This document shows positions 26,566 through 35,388 of a stretch of 64,000 nucleotides of DNA, one piece after another. The stretch spans positions 1-64,000 of the forward strand of contig JAHPYY010000057.1 in assembly GCA_019058515.1 (NCBI GenBank), in the 5' to 3' direction. Below the pieces are notes generated by a model that ran no database searches, was not told the origin of the DNA, and saw only the letters and a list, made by a program, of their open reading frames with translations. The translations under genes were made by a program, and so were the position numbers. This stretch comes from Promethearchaeota archaeon (GTDB taxonomy: Archaea; Asgardarchaeota; Lokiarchaeia; Sigynarchaeales; SOKP01). Position 1 is the stretch's first letter. Every line of letters starts with the position of its first letter.

Positions 26566-27792
26566 TCAATTATATCGGGTAAGGATTTCGTCGATATTAT
26601 CGGTAGAGTATATAATTTCGTTAAATAATCCTATTAAGGACTTTAATATTTTTCTTGGATTTCCTTGAGCATTAGCGTATATAGTATTAAGAATTTTTTC
26701 ATTGAGAGGAAAAAAAGTGTTATCGTTAAAATCCAACAAATTCGGTAAATCGTTTGTGGCTAGGAAATATTCAATACTTTTTTGGTAAAACAAAAACATA
26801 TCGTCCTCTTTGAAATTAGAGAGATAAATGGGAGGTTTAAGAGTCAATGTTAATTTTTTATCATTTTCCAAAATGAATTTCTTTATATCTTCTAAAGATT
26901 CTTCTGAATTTAGCGTAATAATTATCCTAATTCCTCTAATTTCTTGAAGTTTAAGGATCTTTTTAAATGTTTTTTTAGCAGAATTACTTTCAGGGGACCC
27001 CTTTGCACCGTACAACCAGCTAGGATCGAAAATCTCCTCAGATTCTTCAATATCTGTTTCAGGTTTCAAAGCAGATAGTAATTTTTCAAAGTCGTCAATG
27101 AAAAGAACGCTCCCTAATTTTGACTTTTCAATGAGAAATTTTAACATAATGAAGGAGTGCCATTTTTTTCTTAGGACCTTTTTAATGTTCAGTCGGGACA
27201 ATTCTCGTATATCCATTAATTCCCCAAGAAGCCAGCGCTCCGCTTCTACTCTCTTGTATGGATCTAATTGATGAGTAGTTATTGCTGTTATAACGTCGGT
27301 AAATGCGTTTTGAAGCTCTTGTTCAAACTTATTAGATAACTTATCGTAAGCAAATCCTCTAACCTTATCGATATCAGCCACGTGGAAAAATCCAAACTTC
27401 CTTTCTAGAGCACCCCATTGGTTGCATAATTTACTCGTGATATTTCTAAGCGGTTCAACTCCGATTTCTTCAATGAATTCTGAATATGTCTTGTAATAAA
27501 ATTTCTTTATTGCGTTTTCTAATGACACATACACAGTATTATAGTAATATAATTTTCGTTTCAAGGCCCAAAACAAATGGGTTTTACCTGTACCTATAGC
27601 CCCTATAACTGGGATGATGACATTTTCGTTTTTTTCTATTAATTTCACTACATCTCTTAATAATTGTGTCCTAGAGTCAACTAAGTCGAGATTTTCTTGG
27701 ATTTCTCCAGTCGAAACAAATTTTTTGAAGGGATTCAACCCCATACGGATGAGTTTTAAAAATTTGAGTTTTTTATTTTCCCAGAGTAGCAT
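26566..27792 (-). CDS. P-loop (AAA/STAND-like) ATPase
   Basis: A 408-aa ATPase. Walker A GAIGTGKTH at residues 64-72 (Lys70, Thr71), Walker B SVLFIDDFEKLL around residue 230, and a sensor-like IRIIITLNSEESLED further on. The C-terminal part (NAQGNPRKILKSLIGLFNEI) resembles the helical lid of AAA/ORC-type ATPases. There is no membrane segment. The role could be a regulatory or partner-loading switch. Its start lies 17 bp after the end of the 206-aa gene, so the two form an operon, and that unknown partner is likely its substrate or effector. Confidence 0.75.
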   Translation of the reverse strand: MLLWENKKLKFLKLIRMGLNPFKKFVSTGEIQENLDLVDSRTQLLRDVVKLIEKNENVIIPVIGAIGTGKTHLFWALKRKLYYYNTVYVSLENAIKKFYYKTYSEFIEEIGVEPLRNITSKLCNQWGALERKFGFFHVADIDKVRGFAYDKLSNKFEQELQNAFTDVITAITTHQLDPYKRVEAERWLLGELMDIRELSRLNIKKVLRKKWHSFIMLKFLIEKSKLGSVLFIDDFEKLLSALKPETDIEESEEIFDPSWLYGAKGSPESNSAKKTFKKILKLQEIRGIRIIITLNSEESLEDIKKFILENDKKLTLTLKPPIYLSNFKEDDMFLFYQKSIEYFLATNDLPNLLDFNDNTFFPLNEKILNTIYANAQGNPRKILKSLIGLFNEIIYSTDNIDEILTRYN

Positions 27793-27809
27793 TGTTAAAT
27801 CCCTTTATA

Positions 27810-28430
27810 CTATTCTTTAAGACTTTCAAAGCCGAGAATAATAATAAATTCAACTACTTTGTCGTCCACAAACACTAAAGGCTCATAACTTACATTTAGA
27901 TCATCGTTTCTATCTCTTCCTACAATTAAACAATCGTAAAAAACAGGGTCTCCATTTTGATCAATAACCACCCTATCTGCTACACAAATTCCGTTGGTAA
28001 TTGAAGCAACGGGATTTTTTAATATCTCCCCTTTAAAGAAGTCTAAGTGATCAATACTATATTTAAAATCGTTTAAAAATAAGCCTGCGGTATGTAAGAG
28101 GTTTAAGGTAAAGGGAAAAGCATCTGAAAATTGACCCTCGTCATATTGGTCCATGGTTTCTTGATGGATCAATACAGAATACTTTAAATCCAATTCGTCG
28201 AATGTAGTGTTAAAGTCCATTTTGGTAGAATAAGCAATTTTTTTGTTGAAGTCTAATTTAAAGCCGACTTCAAAGCCATTTTTAACTTGAATTGTATCAC
28301 CATCGATAACAGCATTATCTGAAAAAATTAGAGATGAATTTCTGCATTTTGAGATGATAGATCCTTCGAATTCTCCGTTTAGTTTGATTCCTTTGATAAT
28401 ATCGTATATAATGGTATGATTTTCACTCAT
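27810..28430 (-). CDS. Hypothetical protein co-transcribed with the ATPase
   Basis: A 206-aa soluble, acidic protein with alternating strand-like segments (SLIFSDNAVIDGDTIQVKNG, VGFKLDFNKKIAYS, CVADRVVIDQNGDPVFYD, VVEFIIILGFESLKE). No family recognised. It is the first gene of a two-gene unit with the P-loop ATPase 17 bp downstream. Start ATG 28430. Confidence 0.6.
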   Translation of the reverse strand: MSENHTIIYDIIKGIKLNGEFEGSIISKCRNSSLIFSDNAVIDGDTIQVKNGFEVGFKLDFNKKIAYSTKMDFNTTFDELDLKYSVLIHQETMDQYDEGQFSDAFPFTLNLLHTAGLFLNDFKYSIDHLDFFKGEILKNPVASITNGICVADRVVIDQNGDPVFYDCLIVGRDRNDDLNVSYEPLVFVDDKVVEFIIILGFESLKE

Positions 28431-28644
28431 TGTTTCAAAAATTCTACTTCTTTTTTAATACCATCCTAAATATGTTATTTCTTCAAACAAAAATACACTA
28501 ATCAAGTATATTAATGTTTCTTTAACATAGGACTTAATTTGGTATTGTTGAATTTCGTTTTATTGCATTAGGTCATAAATTTTATAAAAGAAAAAACTAA
28601 AACTTTCTGGTTAAATAGTTGTCTTTATTGATGTTAGCTAGGAT

Positions 28645-30678
28645 CTACTCCACTTTTGCGCCTAAATCGATGTCTTTATCGACTGTAAGAACCGATACAT
28701 TACCATCTTTTACTGCTGCTAATAACATGCCTTGACTCGTAATTCCTCTTAATTTTCTTGGTTCTAAATTAGTTAATACGACGATCTTTTTACCAAGTAA
28801 TTCCTTATTATCGTAATGTTCTGCAAGCCCGGCTACAAGAGTTCTTGTCTCGTTTCCGAGGTAGATTTCTAATTTATACAATTTATCTGCTTTCGGGACT
28901 TTCTCGATTTTTTTTACCAATGCAACCCTTATATCTAATTTTTTGAAATACTCGTAATTAATCAAATCTACTTCACTTCCTTTCTTTAGAATTTCTAATT
29001 TCTCTTTCATTTTACTAATATCCAATTTCTGGAAAAGTGGTTTTGGCGATTTAATTTTATGGCCTTCTTTCATTGTGGCATCGCCTATACTATCCCACAT
29101 TAGCATATTCTCGCTATTTTTTAAACCTAAATACTCATATATTTTTTCAGTTGTAGCCGGTATGAAAGGATTTAGGAGTATTGCCAATGCATAAACTGCT
29201 TGTGCGCAAACATAAAATACTTGTCCGGCTTTGTTTTTTTCCTTCTTAATTAGGTGCCAAGGAGCTTTATCGTTTAAATACGCATTACCTTCTTTAGCGA
29301 AATTAATAATCTCTCTTAGCGCATTCTTTAACTCGAAATTTTCAAGTAAATCCCCTACTTTCTTAGATATTCCATTGATTTTTTCAACAAACTTGTAATC
29401 TATATCGTCGTATTCCATTTTTTGGGGTATCTGGCTATTGTATTGTCGTTGAATAAAGGTTAAAGTACGGTGCACAAAATTCCCAATTATATCGTTTAGG
29501 TTTTTTATAGAATTCTCAAATTCAGACCATAAAAAAGATGTATCGCTTTTTTCAGGTCTATTAAACAACAAATTGAACCTCCAATAATCCAAAGGAGCAA
29601 GTTTTAAAGCATCATCAATCCAAATCCCCACTCCGCGCGATTTCGAAAACTTCTGATTTTCGTACATTAACCACTCAGTAGACGACACATTATAGGGAAG
29701 AACAAATTTGTCTTCGTCATTTTTATCCTCATTATATGCTAATAATAGACCTGGAAATACAATTAGATGAAATATGATATTGTCTTTCCCAATAAAGTAA
29801 ACAGTTCGCGTTGAAGAATCCTTCCAGAAATAATCAAATTTTTTTGGGTCTTTAACTATATTATCCGCCCACTCCTTTACTGCTGAAACATATCCTAGAA
29901 CGGCTTCAAACCAAACATATATTGATTTTCCCTCCGCACCTTTAAATGGCGCTGGAATTCCCCATTCTAAATCTCTTGTAATTGCTCTTGCGGGTATTCC
30001 CTCGGATATGCTGTTTAAACACATTTGACGGGCGTTTTGGGGTATTTTATCGTTATTTTTTATTAAGTTCGATAATTTTTCCTGCAATTTGGGAAAATCC
30101 ATGTACCAATGTTTGGTTTTTTTAACATATGGAGTTTCATTACAAATTGCGCATTTGGGGGACTTTAATTCTAATGGAGTTAAGAGTTTCTGGCAATTAT
30201 CGCATTGATCTCCTCTCGCGTTTTCGAATCCACAGTGTGGACACTCCCCTTCGACAAATCTATCAGGTAAATAAAGTTTATCTCGTTCACAGAATAGAGA
30301 TTCAATTTCCTTCTCAAAAATATATCCATTTTTTTGTACATCTTTATAAAAATCTCTTACAAACTCTATATGAGTTTCGTTATGAGTAATAGTGTAATTA
30401 TCGTAAGATATATTCCATTTTTTAAACAAATCGCTTATTTTTTTGTGATTACTTATTGCAAGTTCTTCTACTGGAATATTTGCTTTCTTAGCTGCGACTG
30501 CAACTGGTGTACCGTGTGAATCTGAGCCAGAAACAAACACTACTTCGTCACCTTTTAATCGTAAATACCTAGCAAACGCATCTGACGATAGTACTGATCC
30601 AATCATATTTCCTAGGTGAGGTATAGCGTTAACATATGGCCAAGCAGATGTGATAACCCATTTTCTCTTTTCGCTCAC
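28645..30678 (-). CDS. metG: Methionyl-tRNA synthetase
   Basis: Charges tRNA-Met. The 677-aa class Ia synthetase has the HIGH-type motif in AWPYVNAIPHLGN, the connective-peptide zinc knuckle (CPHCGFENARGDQCDNC, then a partial second knuckle CAIC), the KMSKS loop as KFSKSRG, an anticodon-binding helical bundle, and a fused C-terminal OB-fold tRNA-binding domain (YFKKLDIRVALVKKIEKV to the end, about residues 575-677). Length and domain order are normal for archaea and many bacteria. Start ATG 30678 (MSEKRKW). Independent transcript. Confidence 0.96.
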   Translation of the reverse strand: MSEKRKWVITSAWPYVNAIPHLGNMIGSVLSSDAFARYLRLKGDEVVFVSGSDSHGTPVAVAAKKANIPVEELAISNHKKISDLFKKWNISYDNYTITHNETHIEFVRDFYKDVQKNGYIFEKEIESLFCERDKLYLPDRFVEGECPHCGFENARGDQCDNCQKLLTPLELKSPKCAICNETPYVKKTKHWYMDFPKLQEKLSNLIKNNDKIPQNARQMCLNSISEGIPARAITRDLEWGIPAPFKGAEGKSIYVWFEAVLGYVSAVKEWADNIVKDPKKFDYFWKDSSTRTVYFIGKDNIIFHLIVFPGLLLAYNEDKNDEDKFVLPYNVSSTEWLMYENQKFSKSRGVGIWIDDALKLAPLDYWRFNLLFNRPEKSDTSFLWSEFENSIKNLNDIIGNFVHRTLTFIQRQYNSQIPQKMEYDDIDYKFVEKINGISKKVGDLLENFELKNALREIINFAKEGNAYLNDKAPWHLIKKEKNKAGQVFYVCAQAVYALAILLNPFIPATTEKIYEYLGLKNSENMLMWDSIGDATMKEGHKIKSPKPLFQKLDISKMKEKLEILKKGSEVDLINYEYFKKLDIRVALVKKIEKVPKADKLYKLEIYLGNETRTLVAGLAEHYDNKELLGKKIVVLTNLEPRKLRGITSQGMLLAAVKDGNVSVLTVDKDIDLGAKVE

Positions 30679-30788
30679 TATTTTGTCCCAACTTTTCGCT
30701 TTTTTTATTACTTAAATATATTATCTAATTTGAATTTTGCTAAATAAGTATTTATCAGAATTCTATTTAAAAAATTAGTTTCTAATAA

Positions 30789-31967
30789 TTAAAAAACGAT
30801 CTTATATCCACAAAACCTGCAGGCTTTAAACTGTTCATAGACCTCATGCAAACAGGGCTCGTGGTAGTATGATTTACAATTTTCACATTGGAAAACTTTA
30901 TACTCTCCAGTGAAGATATTATTGCAGTAATTACAAGAAGCGTAAACCACTGCCATGTTTTTAGCAGGAACTAGTTTCATTTTCGTCTCGTTAGTCATTA
31001 TTAGACTAGCTTTTTGATCTTTTTGTTTGACTAATTCAACTTTATTCTCTATAATCTTCATCGAAGATTTCGGAATTTCAAGTAAGAAATAACAAAATGG
31101 ACATCTAAATATGCTCCTTTTTTTCTCTGATTTTTGAGCCCACATAGTGGCACACGAAAGATGCATGGCTCTCTCGCAAGATGGACAATATCTTCCTTCT
31201 GTGTAGAAATCCGAATGGGTTAGAGGAGATTTTTTTGAGTGGCAAATTTGACATTTAAGACTTTCGTCGTCCTCCTCTCTTATCATGCTTCTTACGCTAA
31301 AGACATTAGGTCTTCTCATTGGTAAAGCTATTTCACTCAATAAAGGGGATAAGTCCTTTTTCTTTTCGGAATAATAGTCTCTCCCGGAACCTAAATCTTT
31401 TTTTGAGGCAAGCTCCTTTACGGCACTTAGAAACAATTTAGAAGTTGCAAAATGACCGAATTTACCTTTTGTAGCTTCTGCGATTTGTTTTAAAGATTCG
31501 TAATCTTTTCCACGATTTAAAGAGAGTTGATAAACATCCACGATAATACCCAATCCTTTTAATAGGTTTACCATGTTAATTAATTTACCTTCTTTAGAGA
31601 TCACCTTGTTATCGCTAAGAATTATAATCCTAAAGATTTTGCCCCCGATTTTTCTCATTTCCTGTACGATCATTTGTAAGCTATAAGCAATTCCATCAAA
31701 AATTCTACCTTTCCCCGAAATTTCAAGACGGTTTAGAGCATTGATTAACATTTCCGGCTCGTTTGAAAAAGGAGCAATTTTTTTTACTAATTTTCCAAAT
31801 GTTATAATCGATATCCTATCTTTGGGATCTATTGACGACTTAGATTCAATGAAACCTTTTACCGCTCGCATTACAACTTGTAACCTACTTGGTTTTATGT
31901 CTGCTCTGAGCATAGACCTAGATGAGTCAATTAACAACACAGAATCTTCGATCTTGATATCTGGCAT
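30789..31967 (-). CDS. VWA-domain protein with two C4HC3 zinc fingers (Rpn10/TFIIH-p44-like layout)
   Basis: A 392-aa protein. Residues ~8-190 are a von Willebrand A domain with MIDAS DSSRS (Asp14, Ser16, Ser18), then IKPSRLQVV, RISIITFGKL and IFRIIILSDN. Two cross-brace zinc fingers of identical pattern follow: Cys239/242, 261/264, His269, Cys272, 289/292, and Cys345/348, 361/364, His369, Cys372, 383/386. The spacing (C-x2-C...C-x2-C-x4-H-x2-C...C-x2-C) is PHD/RING-like. VWA plus C-terminal zinc modules recalls TFIIH p44/Ssl1, and the VWA resembles Rpn10; ubiquitin-system or transcription roles are inference. It lies 7 bp after the M20 peptidase gene, so they share an operon. Confidence 0.8.
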   Translation of the reverse strand: MPDIKIEDSVLLIDSSRSMLRADIKPSRLQVVMRAVKGFIESKSSIDPKDRISIITFGKLVKKIAPFSNEPEMLINALNRLEISGKGRIFDGIAYSLQMIVQEMRKIGGKIFRIIILSDNKVISKEGKLINMVNLLKGLGIIVDVYQLSLNRGKDYESLKQIAEATKGKFGHFATSKLFLSAVKELASKKDLGSGRDYYSEKKKDLSPLLSEIALPMRRPNVFSVRSMIREEDDESLKCQICHSKKSPLTHSDFYTEGRYCPSCERAMHLSCATMWAQKSEKKRSIFRCPFCYFLLEIPKSSMKIIENKVELVKQKDQKASLIMTNETKMKLVPAKNMAVVYASCNYCNNIFTGEYKVFQCENCKSYYHEPCLHEVYEQFKACRFCGYKIVF

Positions 31968-31974
31968 TTTTATA

Positions 31975-33336
31975 CTATTCTAATAAATATTTATAAGCAA
32001 ATAAGGTGTAAACTTTTATGGCATTAATGAAATCTAGGAGCTCTATATTTTCATTTGTTATATGCATTCCACCTGCGTTACCTGGTCCAAAATGTATGGT
32101 TTGGGGACAAAAATTCGTATTTCTGTAGTAATGAGCGTCTGTTGAACCTGGTGCAAGTATAAAAAACGATTTTGTGTTATATATTCTTTCTAAAATTTCT
32201 TGAAAATCTTTAGTTACCTTAGAATCTTCGAAATCTCTCCAAATTGAGGCCTCTCCTTGGTGATGAATGCCAACATATACAAAAATATCCTCAGGATCCC
32301 CAGTTGGAGTTTCCCTGACCTCGTAACCTAAAGTATTTATCAATTTAGTTAAACCATCGATTATCATCTCCGCTATTTGACCGGGATATAGTCTAAAGTC
32401 AATTAACGCTTCACATTGATCTGGAACGATGTTTTCTTTTATACCACCATGTATTACATTCAAGCTTTTTGTAAATTCAGTCAATGACTTCAATAAACCT
32501 TGTAGTAAAGGTTGTTCGCTAAGTATGCGTTCAAAAATTTCCTCGCTTGGAAAGGCTGAACTTAATAATTCTTTTAATTTTTCAATAGAAAATGGAGGAT
32601 CAATCTTAGGGATAAATTCTTCAAGCTGGTCTAGACTTTGAATAATTTCGCTCATCATGGTGATTGCATTTTTGTACATGAAGGGTGTCATGGAATGACC
32701 AGAAATTCCATTAGTAATTACTTTCACGATTAAATGACCCTTTTCCCCTACAACTATTGCTTTTGGTAGCGGTTTCAAACCACTTGGCTCCCCAATTACC
32801 GCAAAATCACACTTGATATTTCGTTTTTTAAGAATATTATCCAGGCACCAACCTGTTCCATATTTCCCTCCTGTTTCTTCGTCCGCAACAGCGTTTACAA
32901 TTAAGTTTCCTTTAGGTTTAATATCTAACCTTTTTAACACCGCTAAAGCAATTAACATGGCTGCCAACGGACCTTTTGCGTCGGTGCTACCTCGTCCAAA
33001 TAGTACTTTTTTTCTTTTTATTTCCGCAGACAAAGGCTTGTATTTCCATTCACTTTCGACCCCTGGGGGAACGACATCCATATGACTATTGTATAATAGG
33101 TTAATTTGGTCAAATTTCTCGCTCAAATAAGCTAGTATATTAGCCCGATTTTCCCCAAATTCGAACATGTCAACCTTTACTGAATGCTTTTCTAAGAATC
33201 TTTTTGCTATTTCTGCTACATTTTTTTCATTGCCGGGAGGATTGTAAGAATCAGCTTGGACTAACTCCTTAAGAAATTGTACGTACTCGTCTCTATTTTC
33301 CTCAATTTCGTTTAGTATCGCTTCCTCAATCATCAA
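31975..33336 (-). CDS. M20-family metallopeptidase (ArgE/DapE/ACY1-like)
   Basis: A 453-aa dinuclear zinc hydrolase: SHMDVVPPG (His85, Asp87), GRGSTDAKGPLAAM (bridging Asp119), ADEETGG (general base Glu153 and ligand Glu154), a dimerisation lid (~180-310), and a C-terminal His in GNAGGMHITNENI. The family removes acyl or aminoacyl groups (acetylornithine, succinyl-diaminopimelate, peptides). The subgroup cannot be settled; no lysine or arginine synthesis genes are adjacent. First gene of a unit with the VWA/zinc-finger gene. Start ATG 33336. Confidence 0.88.
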   Translation of the reverse strand: MMIEEAILNEIEENRDEYVQFLKELVQADSYNPPGNEKNVAEIAKRFLEKHSVKVDMFEFGENRANILAYLSEKFDQINLLYNSHMDVVPPGVESEWKYKPLSAEIKRKKVLFGRGSTDAKGPLAAMLIALAVLKRLDIKPKGNLIVNAVADEETGGKYGTGWCLDNILKKRNIKCDFAVIGEPSGLKPLPKAIVVGEKGHLIVKVITNGISGHSMTPFMYKNAITMMSEIIQSLDQLEEFIPKIDPPFSIEKLKELLSSAFPSEEIFERILSEQPLLQGLLKSLTEFTKSLNVIHGGIKENIVPDQCEALIDFRLYPGQIAEMIIDGLTKLINTLGYEVRETPTGDPEDIFVYVGIHHQGEASIWRDFEDSKVTKDFQEILERIYNTKSFFILAPGSTDAHYYRNTNFCPQTIHFGPGNAGGMHITNENIELLDFINAIKVYTLFAYKYLLE

Positions 33337-33475
33337 TTTTCTCTCTGATTAACATTCAATCAGTATTATATATAATTGCTGTTGGTTTTTTATATTAATT
33401 ATTACCGTTGTAGTCAAGATTTTAATAAACTTAAAAAATTTAGGAAATTTTTATTCTTTAAATTAGTTTTATAAA

Positions 33476-33489
33476 TTTAAATATATAAT
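33476..33489 (+). promoter_or_regulatory. TATA-like element for the giant surface-protein gene
   Basis: TTTAAATATATAAT sits about 14-27 bases before the TTG at 33503, the spacing expected for a leaderless archaeal transcript starting at that TTG. This supports the unusual start codon. Confidence 0.35.
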
Positions 33490-33502
33490 TGCGGGTTTAC
33501 CG

Positions 33503-35347
33503 TTGATTCGACAAAATAGGCGTTTGAAAAAAGTCATTGGATTGAGTATTTTACTATACTTCATCGTTATTACAAGCGTTCAAGTCTTTATCAATTTTGA
33601 TGGGCAAATTTTCGGCGATGAAAAAACTAATAATGTTGGTAACAATCCAGAAGACATTCTGTTAAAAGCAGATGTAGACGATACGATAACCGGGGCTGGA
33701 ATAAATCAAACAGCTCGAGTGATAATGAGTAATTCCTCTCAGATGAATGAGAAGAACCAGTATTTTAACATTAGTTCTCCTGAAGCAGATACATATCTCA
33801 ATTATGGGAACTTTACCTTCGAATTTCAGAATAATCACACAGCGGATTATATCATCGAAGATGACAGTGCATTGGATTTACCGTCTAACAACTTAGTCAA
33901 ATTTCGATTCGACGATTCAACATCAAATATTACTATAAATCCACACAATAATAACACGGGTGGTGGAATAAACAACGATAACTATCAAGATGTATTTGAT
34001 TTTGATAATAGCACTTATTGGAGCCTAAATTCATCTAATAACCAAATTACATATAATATTACGGCGAACTTTACAAATACATTTACAGATGTTAAAGGTA
34101 ACCAACTTAATTTTAACAGAACCAAAATATTAGGGTTCCTTCTGGATATGACATTTAATGCTACCCAAGAAGTGAACCTAACGATTCAGCTTTTTAATTA
34201 TACTATGAGTAGTTGGGAAAATATCTCGTTTATTGAAAATCTCCCTAAAGAACCTGTTACAAACCAAATTAATGAATGTTTAATCAATGCACACTTTAAT
34301 TACATCGACTTGTCTAATATTACTCTGATTCAATTCATATTCAACTCCTCAACGGCGTTCGATATTGAGCTATATGAAATCGATTTCCACTCAGTTTACG
34401 CGTTAGAGCTACCTATTACGAACCAAGAGTATGTTGCGTTGCAATTCGATCTTCACGGATATAACTCTTCGGTAAACGGGTTTTACGCGTGGATACGCAC
34501 GCTAGATTTGACGAAAGCTGAAAACTCGTTGCTAAATATTAGTCTTTTACGCTCCACATCGCCCAATGGAAATGGTTATCCAGATTTCACCCAATTAATT
34601 GATAACACTACCATTCACAGATATAATGCGGACGAGCTTTACTACTTTTCTTTCAATAACTCCGAGACTATGGGATTAAACAATTCGGAATACTTTATTG
34701 TGATAAAGTCAAATAACTCTGAAGCGGTTTATAGCTTAGTGGTTATTAATTCCGAAGAATACGGATTTGACGGCAAAAATGAACATTTTCTTACATCCAC
34801 AGATGATGACGGACAAACTTGGGATACTTATCTTGATCGTGGTGCATTAATTACTTTAGCTGGAATTGATTCCACATATCTTGACGCTAGTTCGTTTAAG
34901 TTGAATGTGACAAGAGGTTATATGCCTTCTGATTTTAATAGCACGCTCAGAATTCAAAGCGAATCTTTTATAGAGTCGTATGAGATTCAGGGAATGGGAG
35001 GATCTCCCAGTATTATATGGGGCATAGGAAGGTGGGTTGATAACTTTACATATCCGATTGAGAGCAAACTCGGGAACTTTAGAGTAAATCTCACATGGGA
35101 CACAGGTTTAATAAACGACTTTAAATTCAATATAAGCTTCTATGTCGAAGCCTACAAGGATGAAATGCCACTTCCACTTATAATGTTATTTATGGTGGCA
35201 CTCCGGAATGGCAATTTGACTATCTTTTTAATTTATCGGACTCTAAGTACGCAAAATGGAATTTTACCGAATTTTGGTACATATATCCTTCCTATCTTAA
35301 CGCAACGCATCTTTATGATCCTACTCCAAATAGCCCAGATCGCTTAA
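33503..35347 (+). CDS. Giant surface glycoprotein, N-terminal part (frameshift near 35180)
   Basis: Starts at TTG 33503 with a basic N-terminus and a signal/anchor helix (VIGLSILLYFIVITSVQVFI, residues ~11-30), then an Asn/Ser/Thr-rich beta-sandwich ectodomain with dozens of N-x-S/T sequons. The frame is correct to about residue 558 (YVEAYKDEMPLP). The last ~55 residues of this open frame are out of register; in the next frame, YNVIYGGTPEWQFDYLFNLS continues without interruption into the C-terminal half. One T missing near 35180 explains it. Together the two halves make a protein of about 1400 aa. Confidence 0.75.
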   Translation: MIRQNRRLKKVIGLSILLYFIVITSVQVFINFDGQIFGDEKTNNVGNNPEDILLKADVDDTITGAGINQTARVIMSNSSQMNEKNQYFNISSPEADTYLNYGNFTFEFQNNHTADYIIEDDSALDLPSNNLVKFRFDDSTSNITINPHNNNTGGGINNDNYQDVFDFDNSTYWSLNSSNNQITYNITANFTNTFTDVKGNQLNFNRTKILGFLLDMTFNATQEVNLTIQLFNYTMSSWENISFIENLPKEPVTNQINECLINAHFNYIDLSNITLIQFIFNSSTAFDIELYEIDFHSVYALELPITNQEYVALQFDLHGYNSSVNGFYAWIRTLDLTKAENSLLNISLLRSTSPNGNGYPDFTQLIDNTTIHRYNADELYYFSFNNSETMGLNNSEYFIVIKSNNSEAVYSLVVINSEEYGFDGKNEHFLTSTDDDGQTWDTYLDRGALITLAGIDSTYLDASSFKLNVTRGYMPSDFNSTLRIQSESFIESYEIQGMGGSPSIIWGIGRWVDNFTYPIESKLGNFRVNLTWDTGLINDFKFNISFYVEAYKDEMPLPLIMLFMVALRNGNLTIFLIYRTLSTQNGILPNFGTYILPILTQRIFMILLQIAQIA

Positions 35348-35388
35348 GTTCAACAGGCGGCGAAAACTATTATTATAATGATCCTTCG

